From NCBI RefSeq assembly GCF_026212465.1, contig NC_080059.1, positions 14,717,805 through 14,781,804 of the forward strand: DNA of 64,000 nt. Direction: 5' to 3'. A program made the translations under genes and the position numbers. Under the pieces are notes generated by a model. That model saw nothing but the letters and a program-made list of their open reading frames with translations. It was not told the origin of the DNA and did not search any database. Shown one piece after another: positions 34,401 through 46,800 of the stretch (position 1 is its first letter; every line of letters begins with the position of its first letter). Source of the DNA: Amaranthus tricolor (lineage: Eukaryota; Streptophyta; Magnoliopsida; Caryophyllales; Amaranthaceae).

Positions 34401-36063
34401 TTAAGGCGGAGATAAGCTTGGTCTTTGGTGGCTCGGAAGTAGTTTCTTGGTAGGTTAGTTTATTTCCCTTAGGGCCCCTAAAGGTAATTCTCTGTTTAGC
34501 ACAATTGATTTTTGCCTGATACTTCCTTAACCATTCCATTCCCAAAACCAAATCAAAGTCTTTTAAATTAAACTCGATAAGGTCCACGGGTAGTTCGGTT
34601 TCAGAGATGACAATAGGCATACCTAAGTAAAGGTTCTTACTGAGAAAGGTTTCACCTGAGGGTGTGGTTACCTTAGCTTGACATGAGGAAGAAGGTTTAA
34701 GGGAATGTTTTTCGATAAAAGATTTAGATAAGAAGGAATGTGAAGCACCAGAATCAAAGAGTACAAAAGCAGGTTTAGAGTTTACAAGGAAAGTACCCGT
34801 CACAATGTTGGCGTCCGACTCAGCTTCACTCTTGCTCATAACGTGGAGTCTTCCATTGAAAGTACGTCCTCCATTTCCATTGTTTCCATTGTTGTTCAGA
34901 TTGTTGTTGGCGTTGTACTTGTCATTTGCTGAACCATTTCCTGCTTGAGTATTGTTCGAGCGGTTGTTGTTGAAGTTATGGTTCCTAGATCCTCCTCCAT
35001 TGTTGTTATAGCCCTTGTTGTGTCCATTCTGCCCTGATTGGTTTCCTTCTTGCCTCTTGGGACAATAATTAGCCTTATGTCCCGCTTCGCCACAAGCATA
35101 ACATTTAATTGGTTCGCGTTGACACGTATAGCCCGAATGACTCTTCTCACATTTCTTGCAAACCCAAGCCCTCTGGTTGCCATTCCTTTGCTGGTTTTCA
35201 TTCTGCCTAGGGCTTCGGTAATTCCTATCGTTATGTCCTCCTCCGTGGTGATTGTTCCTACCATTACCCCCATTGTTACCAAAACGAGGTCTTTTATCAT
35301 TACTTTGACTATCAGCATTGCTTTGGTCTTTCCTCTTGTTCCTTCCCAACACATCTTCTTCTCTTTGCAAGATCCTCTCCATGTTACAAGCCTTAGAATA
35401 AGCCTCTGCAAGGGTAGATGAGGTACTTCCTCCTAACCTAGTTTGTATCCTGAAAGCTAAACCATCCTCAAATTTTTGTGCCTTAGAAACTTCATCAGGG
35501 ACCATGTTAGGGCAAAACTTAGCATACTCATTAAACTTTTGGGCATATTCCTTGACACTCATAAACTTCCCTTGGTTCAACCTATTGAATTCACTGCATT
35601 TTTGTCTCCTAATATGTTCAGGGAAGAATCGACCTCTAATAGCAACCTTAAAAGAATCCTAGTCAAAGTTTGGTTGATTACTAATGGTTTGTCCCTCAGT
35701 TTCCCACCATGTGTCAGCATCCTCACGTAAGTAAAACGTAGCTTGATTAACCTTTTGGGCCTCAGGGGTTCCATTTGCAGTAAAGATTTTCTCCATGTCA
35801 CGTAACCAATTCTCTAATAGCATAGGGTCCTCTTTTCCAACAAAGGTAGGGGGTTTTAAAGTGGCAATCTTCTTAGCCATGACAGCTTGGGGGTCATCAT
35901 GTCCATTGTTCATATTGTTAGCTTGGTTTTGCACTAATAGTCCTATGTTTTGCGACAACTGCTCAAGTACCCTCACTCTAGCTGCTAATTGTTCAGGCGT
36001 TTCGGCCATGTTATTTGCTTGTTGACGCCTGCGAGATCGAGTGTAAACGTTCGGGTATTGCAT
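31407..36063 (-). pseudogene. Tekay-type gag-pol, copy A (several stops and one frameshift)
   Basis: On the minus strand: gag from 36063 (KPPTFVGKEDPMLLENWLRD; CCHC knuckle CYACGEAGHKANYC near 35100), protease (LFDSGASHSFLSKS, about 34760), RT (RT core with FIDDILVYS near 33750), RNase H ([11 protein letters not shown], about 33120), then integrase (zinc region near 32560, MDFVVGLP, VSDRDSRF, GQTERTIQTLED for the D-D-E) and a chromodomain-like tail. Breaks: TAG in gag near 35658, TGA near 34208 before RT, TGA at about 33238 in ASxQLKPHE where the family has Arg, and a one-base shift in a T-run near 32945 before integrase. It codes for all replication functions in design but is dead as read. 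Confidence 0.92.
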
Positions 36064-36347
36064 AGGCTTCCTATATAAGAAACTAAGCGTTTACTACTCA
36101 CGTTTTCATCATGTTCATATACACTTATTCTCAATATTCAAGATTAAAAGAAAGGACAAGGAAACAATTTGCACACACAACATAAAAAGACTCATGAAAA
36201 TATTCATTAATATAAATTTTTAAATAATAATCCAATGACAATGAATAAAATCAACATCGTTCAAAAATAAAGGCAACTAGCGAAATAATCTAAAGCTAAT
36301 AAATTCCATCCTATCCTATTTTTCTAGTTAACAAGTAATCATCAAAG
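36064..36347 (-). other. Spacer between extra ORF and gag
   Basis: AT-rich non-coding gap of about 280 bases within copy A. Confidence 0.5.
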
Positions 36348-36899
36348 TCACTTTCGAACTGGCTCTTCCTCAAAATCCTCCTCGGGTTCCTCCTCAGGAT
36401 CTTCTACATAGTCTTCCTTAGGTTCATAGTTTTCTTCATCTTCAGATTGAATAAGTATAGGTATGGTATCGGTGTTATCATCTTCCCCGTCACTCTCATT
36501 CTCGTAGTCATAGGAGCTCCCAGATACATTATAAATCCACTTCGCCTTAGCATCGATCATCCTCTTTTCTAAATATTCTAGAGTAAGGAACCATTTCTCA
36601 TTTTCATCTGCATACCTTTCCCAATTGGGTCTCCCCTTTTTAATTATGTCGTTGTATTCTTTCTTAAGTTCGGCATAAGGGCCTACATCACTCAAGGTTC
36701 GAATAAGGACATCTGCTTGCTTAGGTGGTGTGTTATAACCAGAGTTGCCATGATACTTATTTAGGTGGCAGTTCTCTATGCTTACACGGAGACGATGGAT
36801 ATATGAGGAAATGGGTTCTCCTGCTTTCATAGAAAGATGGTACGGCGCATCACGAAAATTTCTAACACTTTTCCTAGCAGTGCAACGGAATCGAGGCAT
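36348..36899 (-). CDS. Extra ORF upstream of gag in the Tekay-type element, 183 aa
   Basis: An open frame on the sense strand of copy A, between the PBS (37181) and gag (36063). It starts MPRFRCTARKSVRNF, has a middle region with ISSYIHRLRVSIENCHLNKY and WFLTLEYLEKRMIDAKAKW, and a strongly acidic C-terminus rich in Glu and Asp (final ~50 residues, ending EEEPVRK). No protease, RT, zinc-knuckle or integrase motif is present. The ISSYIHRLR section recalls gag-like helical regions, but the resemblance is weak. Most Tekay elements have only gag-pol, so an ORF here is unexpected; it is intact although gag-pol is broken. Function unknown. Confidence 0.6.
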   Translation of the reverse strand: MPRFRCTARKSVRNFRDAPYHLSMKAGEPISSYIHRLRVSIENCHLNKYHGNSGYNTPPKQADVLIRTLSDVGPYAELKKEYNDIIKKGRPNWERYADENEKWFLTLEYLEKRMIDAKAKWIYNVSGSSYDYENESDGEDDNTDTIPILIQSEDEENYEPKEDYVEDPEEEPEEDFEEEPVRK

Positions 36900-37180
36900 C
36901 TAACAAAAACGAAAAACAACGAAAATATAATTAAAAGATAACACACTACTACTAAGTACTTAAAAGTACTTCAAAACAATAAACCCATTCGTCCCCACTC
37001 TCATAATTTATTTTTATTTTATTTTAATTAATTAATTATTATTATAATAATAATTTATTTTTTTTAACTTACTTAAATTATTTAAAATAATTTTACTTGT
37101 ATTATTTAGCCTAATTAAATTTAAGCCTTTACAAAATTTAACTCCTAAACGACCCTAAGATTTGACCAAAACAAACCTAA
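36900..37180 (-). other. Leader between PBS and extra ORF
   Basis: AT-rich non-coding leader of copy A with an (ATT/AAT)-rich stretch at 37015-37060. Confidence 0.5.
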
Positions 37181-37193
37181 GCTACTGATACCA
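37181..37193 (-). other. Tekay-type primer-binding site
   Basis: The minus strand reads TGGTATCAGTAGC, three bases after the LTR end, matching the first eight or nine bases of the initiator-Met primer site. Confidence 0.8.
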
Positions 37194-37196
37194 CTT

Positions 37197-39321
37197 TGTA
37201 ACACCCTCAGAATAGGTCGAACTTTTGAAAACACCTTTAATGAAAACATGAACCAAAACCTACTCATGGGAGTGTTACCGCCACATCTATTTCTAATAAA
37301 ATAGATGTAAGGCTTAACGACTAAGAAATAACTTAATAACTTTAAATCTAAAAGAGGGTTTACAACATAAGAGAACACTGAAACGCAATCTATGCCCATA
37401 TAAAATTTAAACAACTTAAGGTAAAATTAAAACTGAAATACGACTCTAGTAAAAGCTATATTTCTAAGTGATCCTCACTCCGCTATTCCCATGCAATCAA
37501 TAACCTGTAACACAAGAATGCAAGAAAAACAAGGGAAAAACTCCCAAAATTAGAAAAATTGAGTAATTTCAACTCCATCCCGTAAGACGATTAAGTTTGA
37601 AAATAATTTAAGAAAATACAATATAATCAAATTGGAAATAATTTTAGAAAATAACATATAGCTGAGTTTAATAGAAAACAATTTGAGAAAATAATATATA
37701 TAATATCATATAAACCAATTTATTAATTTGATAATTAATAATGACAAACACATAATCAATATTAAATTTGAGGGAACGACAACGCCAGTAGGCCGAGGCT
37801 TTACCCCTATACCCACTTCAACAAGAGGTCGTCACCCCAAATAATTCAAGGCCAGCAGAGTAGTCTCAGGGAACCCTAGTGTGCACACCCCTTCTATTTG
37901 GATCACAACAAATAGAAGGAAGACCAAACATCGTATCAAGTATCGGAAATAATAATACCTGTCGGCAGCTATACTAACCAAACAGGGCAACCTGTTCATC
38001 ACCCTTATACTTGGATCAAAACAAATATAAGAGCTTCGTTTCCCTCACGTTACACTTTACGTGATTTAATATATTTTAATAATTAGTCGCGAGCACACAA
38101 ACATTCATTATACAATTTATTTTATGATCATAAATTTTCCCAATAAATATATATCTCAGGAATATCCAACTGAAATCTCATTTTCCAAATCACCATTCTA
38201 ACATCAATTGGTGGCATAATTATTTCTCTTCCAATTTAAATCGTATCCAATTTCGTTATCAAAATAATAATATAAATTTTATCGAAATAAAAATTATAAA
38301 TTCAAGTTTGACAAAAATAATAATAAATATAATTTGAGAATATATTAAGCATAACATCATATAAAATAATGTCATATCAAATCATGCACTCATTTAAACA
38401 CATCAATTATCACTTAGCACATAATACTAACAAGATAGTCCTAATTTGATGGACATTGAGAATTACCTTGTCACGCGATCCTAGACAACGTACGCTTCTA
38501 ATAATCTCTGTCTACGAATCCGCTGTCTACACGAGAAAATAATATATCTCAATTTAATACCCCGATCAACCCATCGAAATAAATAAATTAAAAGACTCTT
38601 TTTCATTTTGTATACTTTATTTAAAAAGAATAATTTTAAATATGTAATTTAAGATTTTAAGAGTAGTATAGAAGAGCAGGGATTTAAAATAGTTAACTCA
38701 TTTCATTATAAGATTTAGAAATTTATAAGGGTTAAGGATAATAATAATAATAATAATAATACTCATAATTATTATATATATAAAAAAGAAGGTGAGTTCC
38801 AGTAACTCACGAAACAGAAAAAGAAAGGGAAGGAGGAGAGAGAAGGAGAAAGGGAGAAGGAAGAGGGAAAAGGTGTCGGCCGGCGGTGGCTCCGGTGGCC
38901 GCCGTCGCACGCCGGTGGTGTCCCGGTGACCGTCGTATCGCCGGAAAAGCTAAGGTCAGAATTATATTTTTTTCTTTTTTTTTCAAATGCAAAATGTGTA
39001 ATTTGGATTGAAATTGGTAGAACAATATTATAAAGAGATGAAATTTCATACCTTAAATATCAAAATCTTGAGTTTTCTTGATTGAATTTTTAGCAAATGG
39101 GAGATAAAGGAAGTAATTTGTAGGAGAAGAAGGGATTGTGAGTAATAATGTGAATGAAATTAAGGATAATTGATTTGATTTATAAGAGGTAAGTGAGGTT
39201 AGTTATGAGGTTTAGTGGGAAGAGTGGGAAGAAGAGTGGTGGGAAGAGTGGGAAGTTATTGTTAATGATGTGGGAAGTTATTGTTAATGGTGTGGGAGGT
39301 TATTGTTAATGGTGGGTTATG

Positions 39322-39352
<31 letters not shown>

Positions 39353-39415
39353 TTCTGAAATTTATTCATTATTATTATTATTACTCTTTTTTTTTTTAAA
39401 AGAAAGGATATTACA
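37197..39415 (-). repeat. Tekay-type LTR shared by copies A and B
   Basis: 2219 bp. On the low side it abuts a PBS (so it is the 5' LTR of A); on the high side it abuts a purine tract followed by integrase (so it is the 3' LTR of B). Confidence 0.92.
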
Positions 39416-39541
39416 TACACTCCCCCTTAAAACAAAAGTTCGTCCTCGAACTTAAAGTTAACTACTGAAGTTTTAAAAGAATATAGAACAGTTTGATAGA
39501 CTCGCATCACCCCCCTATTTAAAAAGTTTCGTCCTCGAAAC

Positions 39542-40824
39542 TCAACGTACCTGTTCGAAAAGTTTGGGGTATCGCTTTCTCATGTCAACTTCGGTTTCCC
39601 ATGTAGCTTCTTCGGTTTGCTGGTTCGTCCATAATATCTTGACCAACTTAATTTCCTTGTTCCGGGTACATCTTGTTTTGGTATCAAGGATTTTTATTGG
39701 TTTTTCTTCAAAGGTAAGGGTTTCATCAAGTTCAATGGTTTCAGGTTGTATGATATGTGAAGGGTCATGGACATATTTTCGGAGTTGGGATACATGGAAA
39801 ACATTGTGGACTTTAGCTACGTTCATAGGTAGGGCTAATCTATAGGCTACTTCCCCAATTCGTTCTAATATTTCATAAGGACCTATAAAACGAGGACTCA
39901 ATTTACCCTTCTTACCAAATCTCATGACACCCTTGGTTGGTGACACTTTGAGCAAAACTTGTTTACCTACTTCAAACTCTAATGCCCTCCTCTTTTTGTC
40001 TGCATACGACTTCTGACGATCTTGCGCTTCCCTCATGCGTTCTTGGATCATTCTTACTTTCTTTGTAGTCTCCTCAATCATGTCTGGTCCTAATCCCAAC
40101 GACTCATTAACATCATTCCAACATATAGGACTCCTACACTTTCTCCCATATAGGGCTTCGTAAGGTGCCATTCCTATGCTAGAATGAAAACTATTATTGT
40201 AAGAAAACTCTACATACATCAAATTATCCTCCCAAGATCCACCAAAATCCATAACACATGCTCTTAAAAAATCCTCAAGAGTCTGGATCGTTCTCTCTGT
40301 TTGACCATCTGTTGCTGGATGAAATGCAGTACTGAACTTTAGTATCGTGCCCACTGCTTCTTGTAGCATCTTCCGAAATTTGGACAGAAATCTCGAATCT
40401 CTATCCGACACAATATCCTTAGGCACACCATGCAATCTCACTACCTCTTGAAAATACGCGTCTGCCATTTGTTGCATTGTCCAAGTATTCTTCATAGCTA
40501 TAAACCTTGCTGTTTTTGTTAATCGATCCACTATCACCCATATGGCATTCTTCCCTGTTTTTGACTTTGGCAATCCTACTACAAAGTCCATTGAAATCGA
40601 CTCCCATTTCCATCCAGGTACTTCTAATGGTTGCAATTTTCCCCCCGGCTTCATATGTTGAATTTTCACCTTTTGACATGTTAAACACTTCGCCACAAAG
40701 CCTACAACTTCACGCTTCATGTTGGGCCACCAAAAGTTCTTCTTAAGATCCTTGTACATCTTATCACCACCAGGATGTATTGAGTATGGCGAATTATGGG
40801 CTTCAGTCATAATCTTAGTCTTAA
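39542..40824 (-). pseudogene. Integrase-chromodomain fragment, copy B
   Basis: An uninterrupted frame from about 40810, nearly identical to the integrase part of copy A (differences include Ser for Pro in YSIHPGG and Ile for Thr in KVKIQHMK). Catalytic D, D and E motifs and the chromodomain-like tail are present. It is cut at 40824, where copia sequence resumes, so it lacks the N-terminal zinc half and everything upstream. Confidence 0.9.
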
Positions 40825-43370
40825 ATGTACTATTTAACCTATTACTAAGAAAACTAAAAATTTATTTCATAAATCTTCAATAAAATCAGTTGAATCTTTT
40901 CGACTTTTACATATTGATATTTGGGGTCCTTTGAGACACAATTCAAGGATTAACATGAATCTCTTCATCACTATAGTTGATGATTACTCAAGATTTACTT
41001 GGGTATTTTTTGTTAAACAAAAATCTGAATTCCTTTCAGTGTTCAAACACTTTTATGACTATGTTCTTACACAATTTGACAAAAGAATTAAAAGTGTAAG
41101 AACGGATAATGCTAAAGAGTTGTCTCAAGGAGACACTCCAAAAATCTGTACAGAAAAAGACATAATTAGCCAATCTAGTTGTGTTGACACTCCCCAACAA
41201 AATGAGGTAGTAGAAAGAAAGCACAAACATTTATTGGAAGTAACTAGAGCTTTGTTCTTTCAATCTAACCTCCCACTACATTATTGGGCAGATTGTGTCA
41301 TGTGTGCTGCACACATCATTAATAGAATGCCTTTAAAACCTATAAGGCACAAAACACCCTATGAGGTTCTTCAAGGTATAAAACCTGATTTCTCTATGCT
41401 CAAGGCTTTTGGTTGTCTTTGCTTTGCCTCAACTTTGAGAAAAGATCGAACCAAAATTGATGCTAGAGAAGAACCCTGCATATTCATTGGGTATGATTTA
41501 AATCAAAAAGAGTACAAGTTGGTTAACCTCAGAACTAGACATGTGTTTTTATTTAGAGATGTTCATTTCCATGAACAATCTTTTCCTTATCATTTTGATA
41601 AAGGTCTCAATAAGGCACTACATCAATTTTTTTATACCTAATGCTAGTGAATCATCTAAACCTTCCCAGAGTTTAATCATGAGGTGTCTAACAAATATAG
41701 TGCAACTGACTTAGCCACTAATAATGAGCAAAGACTTCAAAATACGTTAAGAAGGTTTGTTAGAGGGTCTCATAAGCCTAAGTATTTACAAGACTTTGTT
41801 TGTGCTAATTCTACATCAACACATTGGTGTAATATCATATCTTATAAGGCTCTCACTACTGGTCATCAGTATATAGAACAAATTCACAATAATCATACTG
41901 AACTAACTACTTATCAAGAAGCCATCAAGAACCCTCTTTGGATTGAGGCAATGAACAAAGAAATCCAAGCTCTCTCAGACAATAACACTTGGGATATAGT
42001 GCAACTTCCTCCAGGAAAAAAGGCCATAGGATCCAAATGGGTCTTCAAGGTCAAACTTAAATCAAATGGATCTCTAGAAAGATTCAAGGCAAGACTAGTA
42101 GCTAAGGGCTTTAATCAAAAACACGATATAGATTTTGAGGAAACTTTCTCACCTATAGTGAAAATGACTACTATTAGATGTCTTTTAGCCATAGCTGCAA
42201 GCCATAAATGGAATTTTCACCAACTAGATGTGAATAATGCATTTCGTCATGGTGATTTCCATGAAGAAGTGTGCATGAAAATACCTGATGGTATACCTAA
42301 TCCAAACAACAAAGTATGTTTACTAAAAAAATCCTTATATGGCCTTAAACAAGCTTCAAGGCGGTGGCATTCTGAATCGGCTAATGAGTTAAAAGGACTG
42401 GGCTACAAGCAGTCTAAGAATGATTATTCTCTCTTTCTCAAGAAAGATCATCATGACATTACTATTGTAGTTGTGTATGTAGATGATATATTGCTTACAA
42501 GGAGCATTCCCTATGAAATCAGTAAACCAAAAACTTATTTGAACAATGCTTTCACTATCAAAGATTTAGGCTTTCTACACTATTTCTTAGGTATTGAAAT
42601 TAGTCACACTGAGTCTGGTATGATCCTTACACAACAGAAATACACTAAGGAACTTTTAAAAGAAAGTGGAATACAAAATTTTAAAAAGGCTATTTCTCCT
42701 TTACCTATCAATTTGAAGTTAAGGGCAGATGAAGGTGATCTTCTCCCTGATCCTACACCTTACAGAAAGTTGATAGAGAAGCTTAATTTCTTGTCTCATA
42801 CAAGACCTGACTTAGCTTTCACTATTCAACACTAAAGTCAGTATATGCAGCAGCCTAGAACCTCTTATTGGAGTGCTCTTTTACATACCTTTAGTTATGT
42901 TCACTGTACATGTGAGCAGGGTATTATTTTATAAGGAACTAATGGACTAACTTTGCAAGCTTTCTCAGATTCTGACTGGGGTGCGTGTTGTGATTCCAGA
43001 AGGTCAGTATCTGGCTATATTTTGATTCTTGGCAAGTCCCATATTAGCTGGAAGTCCAAGAAACAACCCACTATATCTAAATCAAGTTCTGAGGCAGAGT
43101 ATAGAGCCATTGCTAATGCTGCAGCTGAGGTTACTTAGGTTGTTAGGTTATTGCAGGAAATTGGTATATCAAATCTGAAACCCGTGACCTTGCATTGTGA
43201 TAATATTTCAGTTATTCACATAGCTAAAAACCCTATTTTTCATGAAAGGACCAAGCACATTGAGCTTGACTGCCATTTCACTAGAGAAAAAAATAGTAGA
43301 AGGGTTGCTTCAGTTAACTTATTTACCTACTCGAAATCAATTAGTTGATATTCTCACCAAGATCTTACCT
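40825..43370 (+). pseudogene. Copia integrase - RT - RNase H (broken)
   Basis: Integrase resumes mid-domain (HIDIWGPL, IVDDYSRFTW, VRTDNAKEL, then QNEVVERKHKHLL for the D-D-E) up to a break at 41639. RT (41684-42835) shows KAIGSKWVFKVK, LDVNNAFRHGD and YVDDILL. RNase H (42953-43348) shows [15 protein letters not shown] and HCDNISVI. Stops occur at 42833, 42933 and 43136 (TAG in place of a conserved Trp codon after AAAEVT), and a frame change lies near 43305. All core copia domains are present in order but none forms one frame. Confidence 0.9.
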
Positions 43371-43430
43371 TCTTATTAGTTAAACAACTTGCTCTCCAAA
43401 CTAGGTGTTTTCAAACCTCACACCTAGTTT

Positions 43431-43439
43431 GAGGGGGGA
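43431..43439 (+). other. Copia polypurine tract
   Basis: GAGGGGGGA directly before the 3' LTR; expected primer for plus-strand DNA synthesis. Confidence 0.8.
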
Positions 43440-43882
43440 TATTATGATATATGATTGGATTATGCTTGGGTTTTGGTAGCAACTCTGGTTTGGTTGTGCA
43501 GTAATGTTTCAACTCACCAAGTGTTATGTTCATCTTGTATGTAAGGTATTCAAGGACTGTGACAAGTGTGTAATTGAAGCTATTAGTGGAGTGTGCAGCT
43601 GTTGTGAAGATACATTGTACAGGTGTCATGCAAAAATGATCAAGTCAGTAGGATCAAGACAATGCGTCTATTATGGCATCTGTTTCTTTTAGTATTTGTT
43701 ATTTCTGTTTCACATGTTAACTAACTACCCTTGAGGTTGTTAGTGATTGCTTTTCTTGTTTTGTCTTGGATTAGTTGTGTTTCACTTCCAATAAATACCT
43801 CCTGTATCATTCTCTTTGGGTAATAATAAAAAACACAATTATTTGATTGTTTTCTGTCTTCTCTTAGCTCTCTTTTCTCACA
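43440..43882 (+). repeat. Copia 3' LTR
   Basis: 443 bp, TATTATGATATATG... to ...TTTTCTCACA, followed by the TSD GTTTG at 43883-43887. Partner of 28022-28467. Confidence 0.9.
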
Positions 43883-43887
43883 GTTTG

Positions 43888-46800
43888 TTAGTAGGGAAGA
43901 GGGAGTTATGTCTACAATTCAAAAAGCAAAGGAGATTGTGGATAGTACTACTCTTGGCTTCAAGAAAGATATAGGAGATTCTTCTTATAGTCAAGAAAGG
44001 TATCCAAAGAATAAGGAAAGATTAGAAGAATTGATTTCGAGGTCAAGGAAAGTTCAGGTGGCTTTAGGACATGCACTGGTATATATGGTTGGTCCGGTCG
44101 GGGCAAAAGTGGAGAACATGAAGTTTAATCAAGGAGTTAGCTGGGTATTTGGGTTTGCCTTAGATTTTGGCTGGGAATTTTAATGAGATTTTGCTTGAAA
44201 CTGAGCAAAAGAATGGAAATTCTTGTGACCTTTCTTCGAATAGACGAGGGGATAATTTTATAGAAGAACGGTTAGATATAGCTTTTACCACCAAGGATTG
44301 GCTTGGCTTTTTTTCCCCTCTTTTGCTGTGCAACATATTATTTGGGACTCTTTCTATCACCTTCCTATTTTGGTTCATGCTAGCAAGGACGTGAGTAAGG
44401 CTGACAGAGGGGTGCCGTGGGATGTGAAGCCGTTTAGATTTGAAGCTAAGTGGCTCCATGCGTCATCTTTCAAAGAAATTGTGAAAGACGCTTGGGATGA
44501 GGCTGATAGAGGGGTGCAAACTACTTCATTGATTGAGGAAGAAAGAAGAGTTGAGGAGGAAATAAGGGACATAAGGAAAATTATAACGGAGGCTTGGTAA
44601 AGATGTTGACCTTTTATTCGTTAGGATGAGGAAAAGAATACCTCGTATTTTCATTATCGGGCTTCTCATCCTAAAAAGAGGAATAAGATTGATTCGTTGC
44701 TGGATTTGAACGGTGTGGCTCATGACAAGCAGGAGGATCTTATGTGTATAGTATGTGAATATTATTCGAGTTTATTTTCTTTTTTGAGGCCTCCGTTAGT
44801 GTGGATTCTTTTGATGATATTGATGCTCGATTGACTGATATATGCGATCGGTTTTGTTAAAACCATATTCCAAGGAAGAGGTTGTGGTTGCTTTGAAAGG
44901 TATGCTCCTTGGTAAATCTCCTGGGTAGGATGGTTTTCCTGCTATGTTGTATAATAGCTTTTGGGATCTGATTGGTTAAGAGGTAACCGGTATGATTGTT
45001 CAATCCCTAAATCATAGGGGTATGCGGAACAAAATCAGTGACACTAACGTAGTTTTAATACCAAAGGTGAGAGAGCCTAAAGAAATGAAAGATCTCTGTC
45101 CCATCAGTTTGTGTAATATTTCCTACAAGCTTATTTCGAAGGTTTTAGCTAATAGACTGAAGACCTTTCTCCCTGATATCATTGAGGATAACTAAAGTTT
45201 CTTTGTTCCAGGGCGTCTTATCACAGTTAATATCCTTCTTACATCTAAGGTCTTTTATTTCATGAAGACGAGTTTTGGTTGCAAACGTGGTTTTATGGCT
45301 TTGAAGCTTGATATGAGCAAATCTTATGATTTGATCGAGTGGGATTATTTGAGGGGTGTTATGTTGAAGATGGGTTTTCCGGTTATGTGGGTGACTAGGT
45401 TCATGGAATGTGTGACTTTTGTTTCTTACTCTTTTCTAGTTAATGGTCAGCTTACGAGTTCTTTGAGACTGCAACGATGGCTTCGTCAAGGCGATCCTCT
45501 TTCGCCTTATTTGTTCCTTTTATGTGCGGAGGGGTTAAGGGCTTTGATCAAGCAAGCTTATAAGTCGAGATTGTGGAGTGGGATTTCTATTGCAAGAGGA
45601 GCTCCGACTATTACTCATTTGTTCTTTGCGGATGATAGCATTATTTTACCCATGCTACGATTGCTGAAGTGGAGGTGATTGGGGGAATTTTGCGAATGTA
45701 TGAAGCGTTGTCTTGGCAAAGAGTTAACTTGGAAAAATGCGAGATTTCTTTTAGTAGGAAGCATGAGCTAAGGTCCAGAATATTATTAAAGATTCTTTGG
45801 GTTTTGTTGAGGTTACTATGCATGTAAATATTTATGTTTGCCTACGGTGTTTGACAAGTCCAAGAGGATTTCGTTTGCAGCCTTACGAAATAGAATGTGG
45901 AAGAAGCTTTAAGGGTGGAAGGAAAAAATGTTATCTAGGGTGGGGAGAGAAGTGCTGATTAAATCTGTGGTTCAAGTGATCCCTACTTTTGCTATGAGTT
46001 GTTGTTTGCGTAAAGATTTTGTTGCTTTGCTGAGGAGGTTTTGGTGGGGCATTCCCAAGGGAAGGACGGGCATTTTTTGGAAAGCTTGGGATCAGTTATG
46101 TAGAGCTAAAAAGAATAAGGGGTCAGAATTTAGTGATTTTGAAGTTTTCAATCAAGCCATGTTGGCTAAGAAATTGTGGAGGTTGCATTCTCGTAAGTAC
46201 TCCCTTCTGGCTAGATCTTTTAAAGCTTGATATTTTCCGAATAATGATGAGTGGAATGCTAAGGTTGGTCACTATCCCAGCTATGGTTGGCGTAGCATTG
46301 GGGCTCTCGGAAGGTGTTGGTCGGCGATTTTCATCGGAAAGTGGGTGATGGCAAGAGTATTAAAGGGTGGAGGGATGTGTGGATGGTTGGTAGAGGCTTG
46401 GGCCATGTTGTTTTCCCTTGTTGTCGGTTAAGTGGTGATCTTACTATCGATACTTTTCTTGATCCTTTCAGAAACATATGGAGGGAGGACTTAGTTTGAC
46501 GTTCTTTTCTTCCTTTTAAAGCTGATAATATTCTTCAAATTTCTATTAGCCTTAGCGGCCAGCCAAATGAGTTGTGTTGGGTTCATGGTAAGGATGGTAT
46601 TCTGAGGGTGAAGGATGTTTATATGCATGCAATAAATTTTTCTAAGGTTGCCTCTTGTTCAAATGGTCTAGATCCGATTTAGAAGAAACTTTGGAAGTTA
46701 AATATCCCTTCTAAGGTTCTTGAGTTTGGTTGGCGTGCATGCTGGGATATTATTCCTCATCGGGCCAATCTTTATTTTAAGGCATTGCGGAGTTTATTTT

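Larger units (their letters stand above)
29043..40824 (-). mobile_element. Tekay-type Ty3/gypsy composite: LTR-internal-LTR-partial internal
   Basis: On the minus strand the order is: truncated internal copy B (40824-39416), LTR (39415-37197), complete internal copy A (37196-31281), LTR (31280-29043). The middle LTR serves as 3' LTR of B and 5' LTR of A. The A and B integrase regions are nearly identical. Such tandems arise by recombination between LTRs of sister elements. The 5' LTR and gag-RT of B are missing at the copia junction (40824/40825), and no TSD joins 29043 with 40824, consistent with a deletion. Integrase ends in a chromodomain-like segment (EEATWETEVDMRKRYPKLF), as in Tekay/Del elements. 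Confidence 0.85.
28022..43882 (+). mobile_element. Ty1/copia element, split by a Tekay-type insertion
   Basis: LTRs at 28022-28467 and 43440-43882 with TSD GTTTG (28017-28021 and 43883-43887), an iMet-type PBS and a purine tract give the copia frame. The N-terminal gag lies at 28541-29042 and integrase/RT/RNase H at 40825-43370. The order INT before RT is diagnostic of Ty1/copia. Between them sits the Tekay composite (29043-40824). Copia sequence from the gag C-terminus through protease to the integrase zinc region is missing, so the nesting junction also removed part of the host element. Confidence 0.9.

Noticed and set aside
36348..36899. Extra ORF as a mere continuation of gag
   Set aside because: It has its own start and stop, is separated from gag by ~280 non-coding bases and lacks gag motifs found at 36063-34900.
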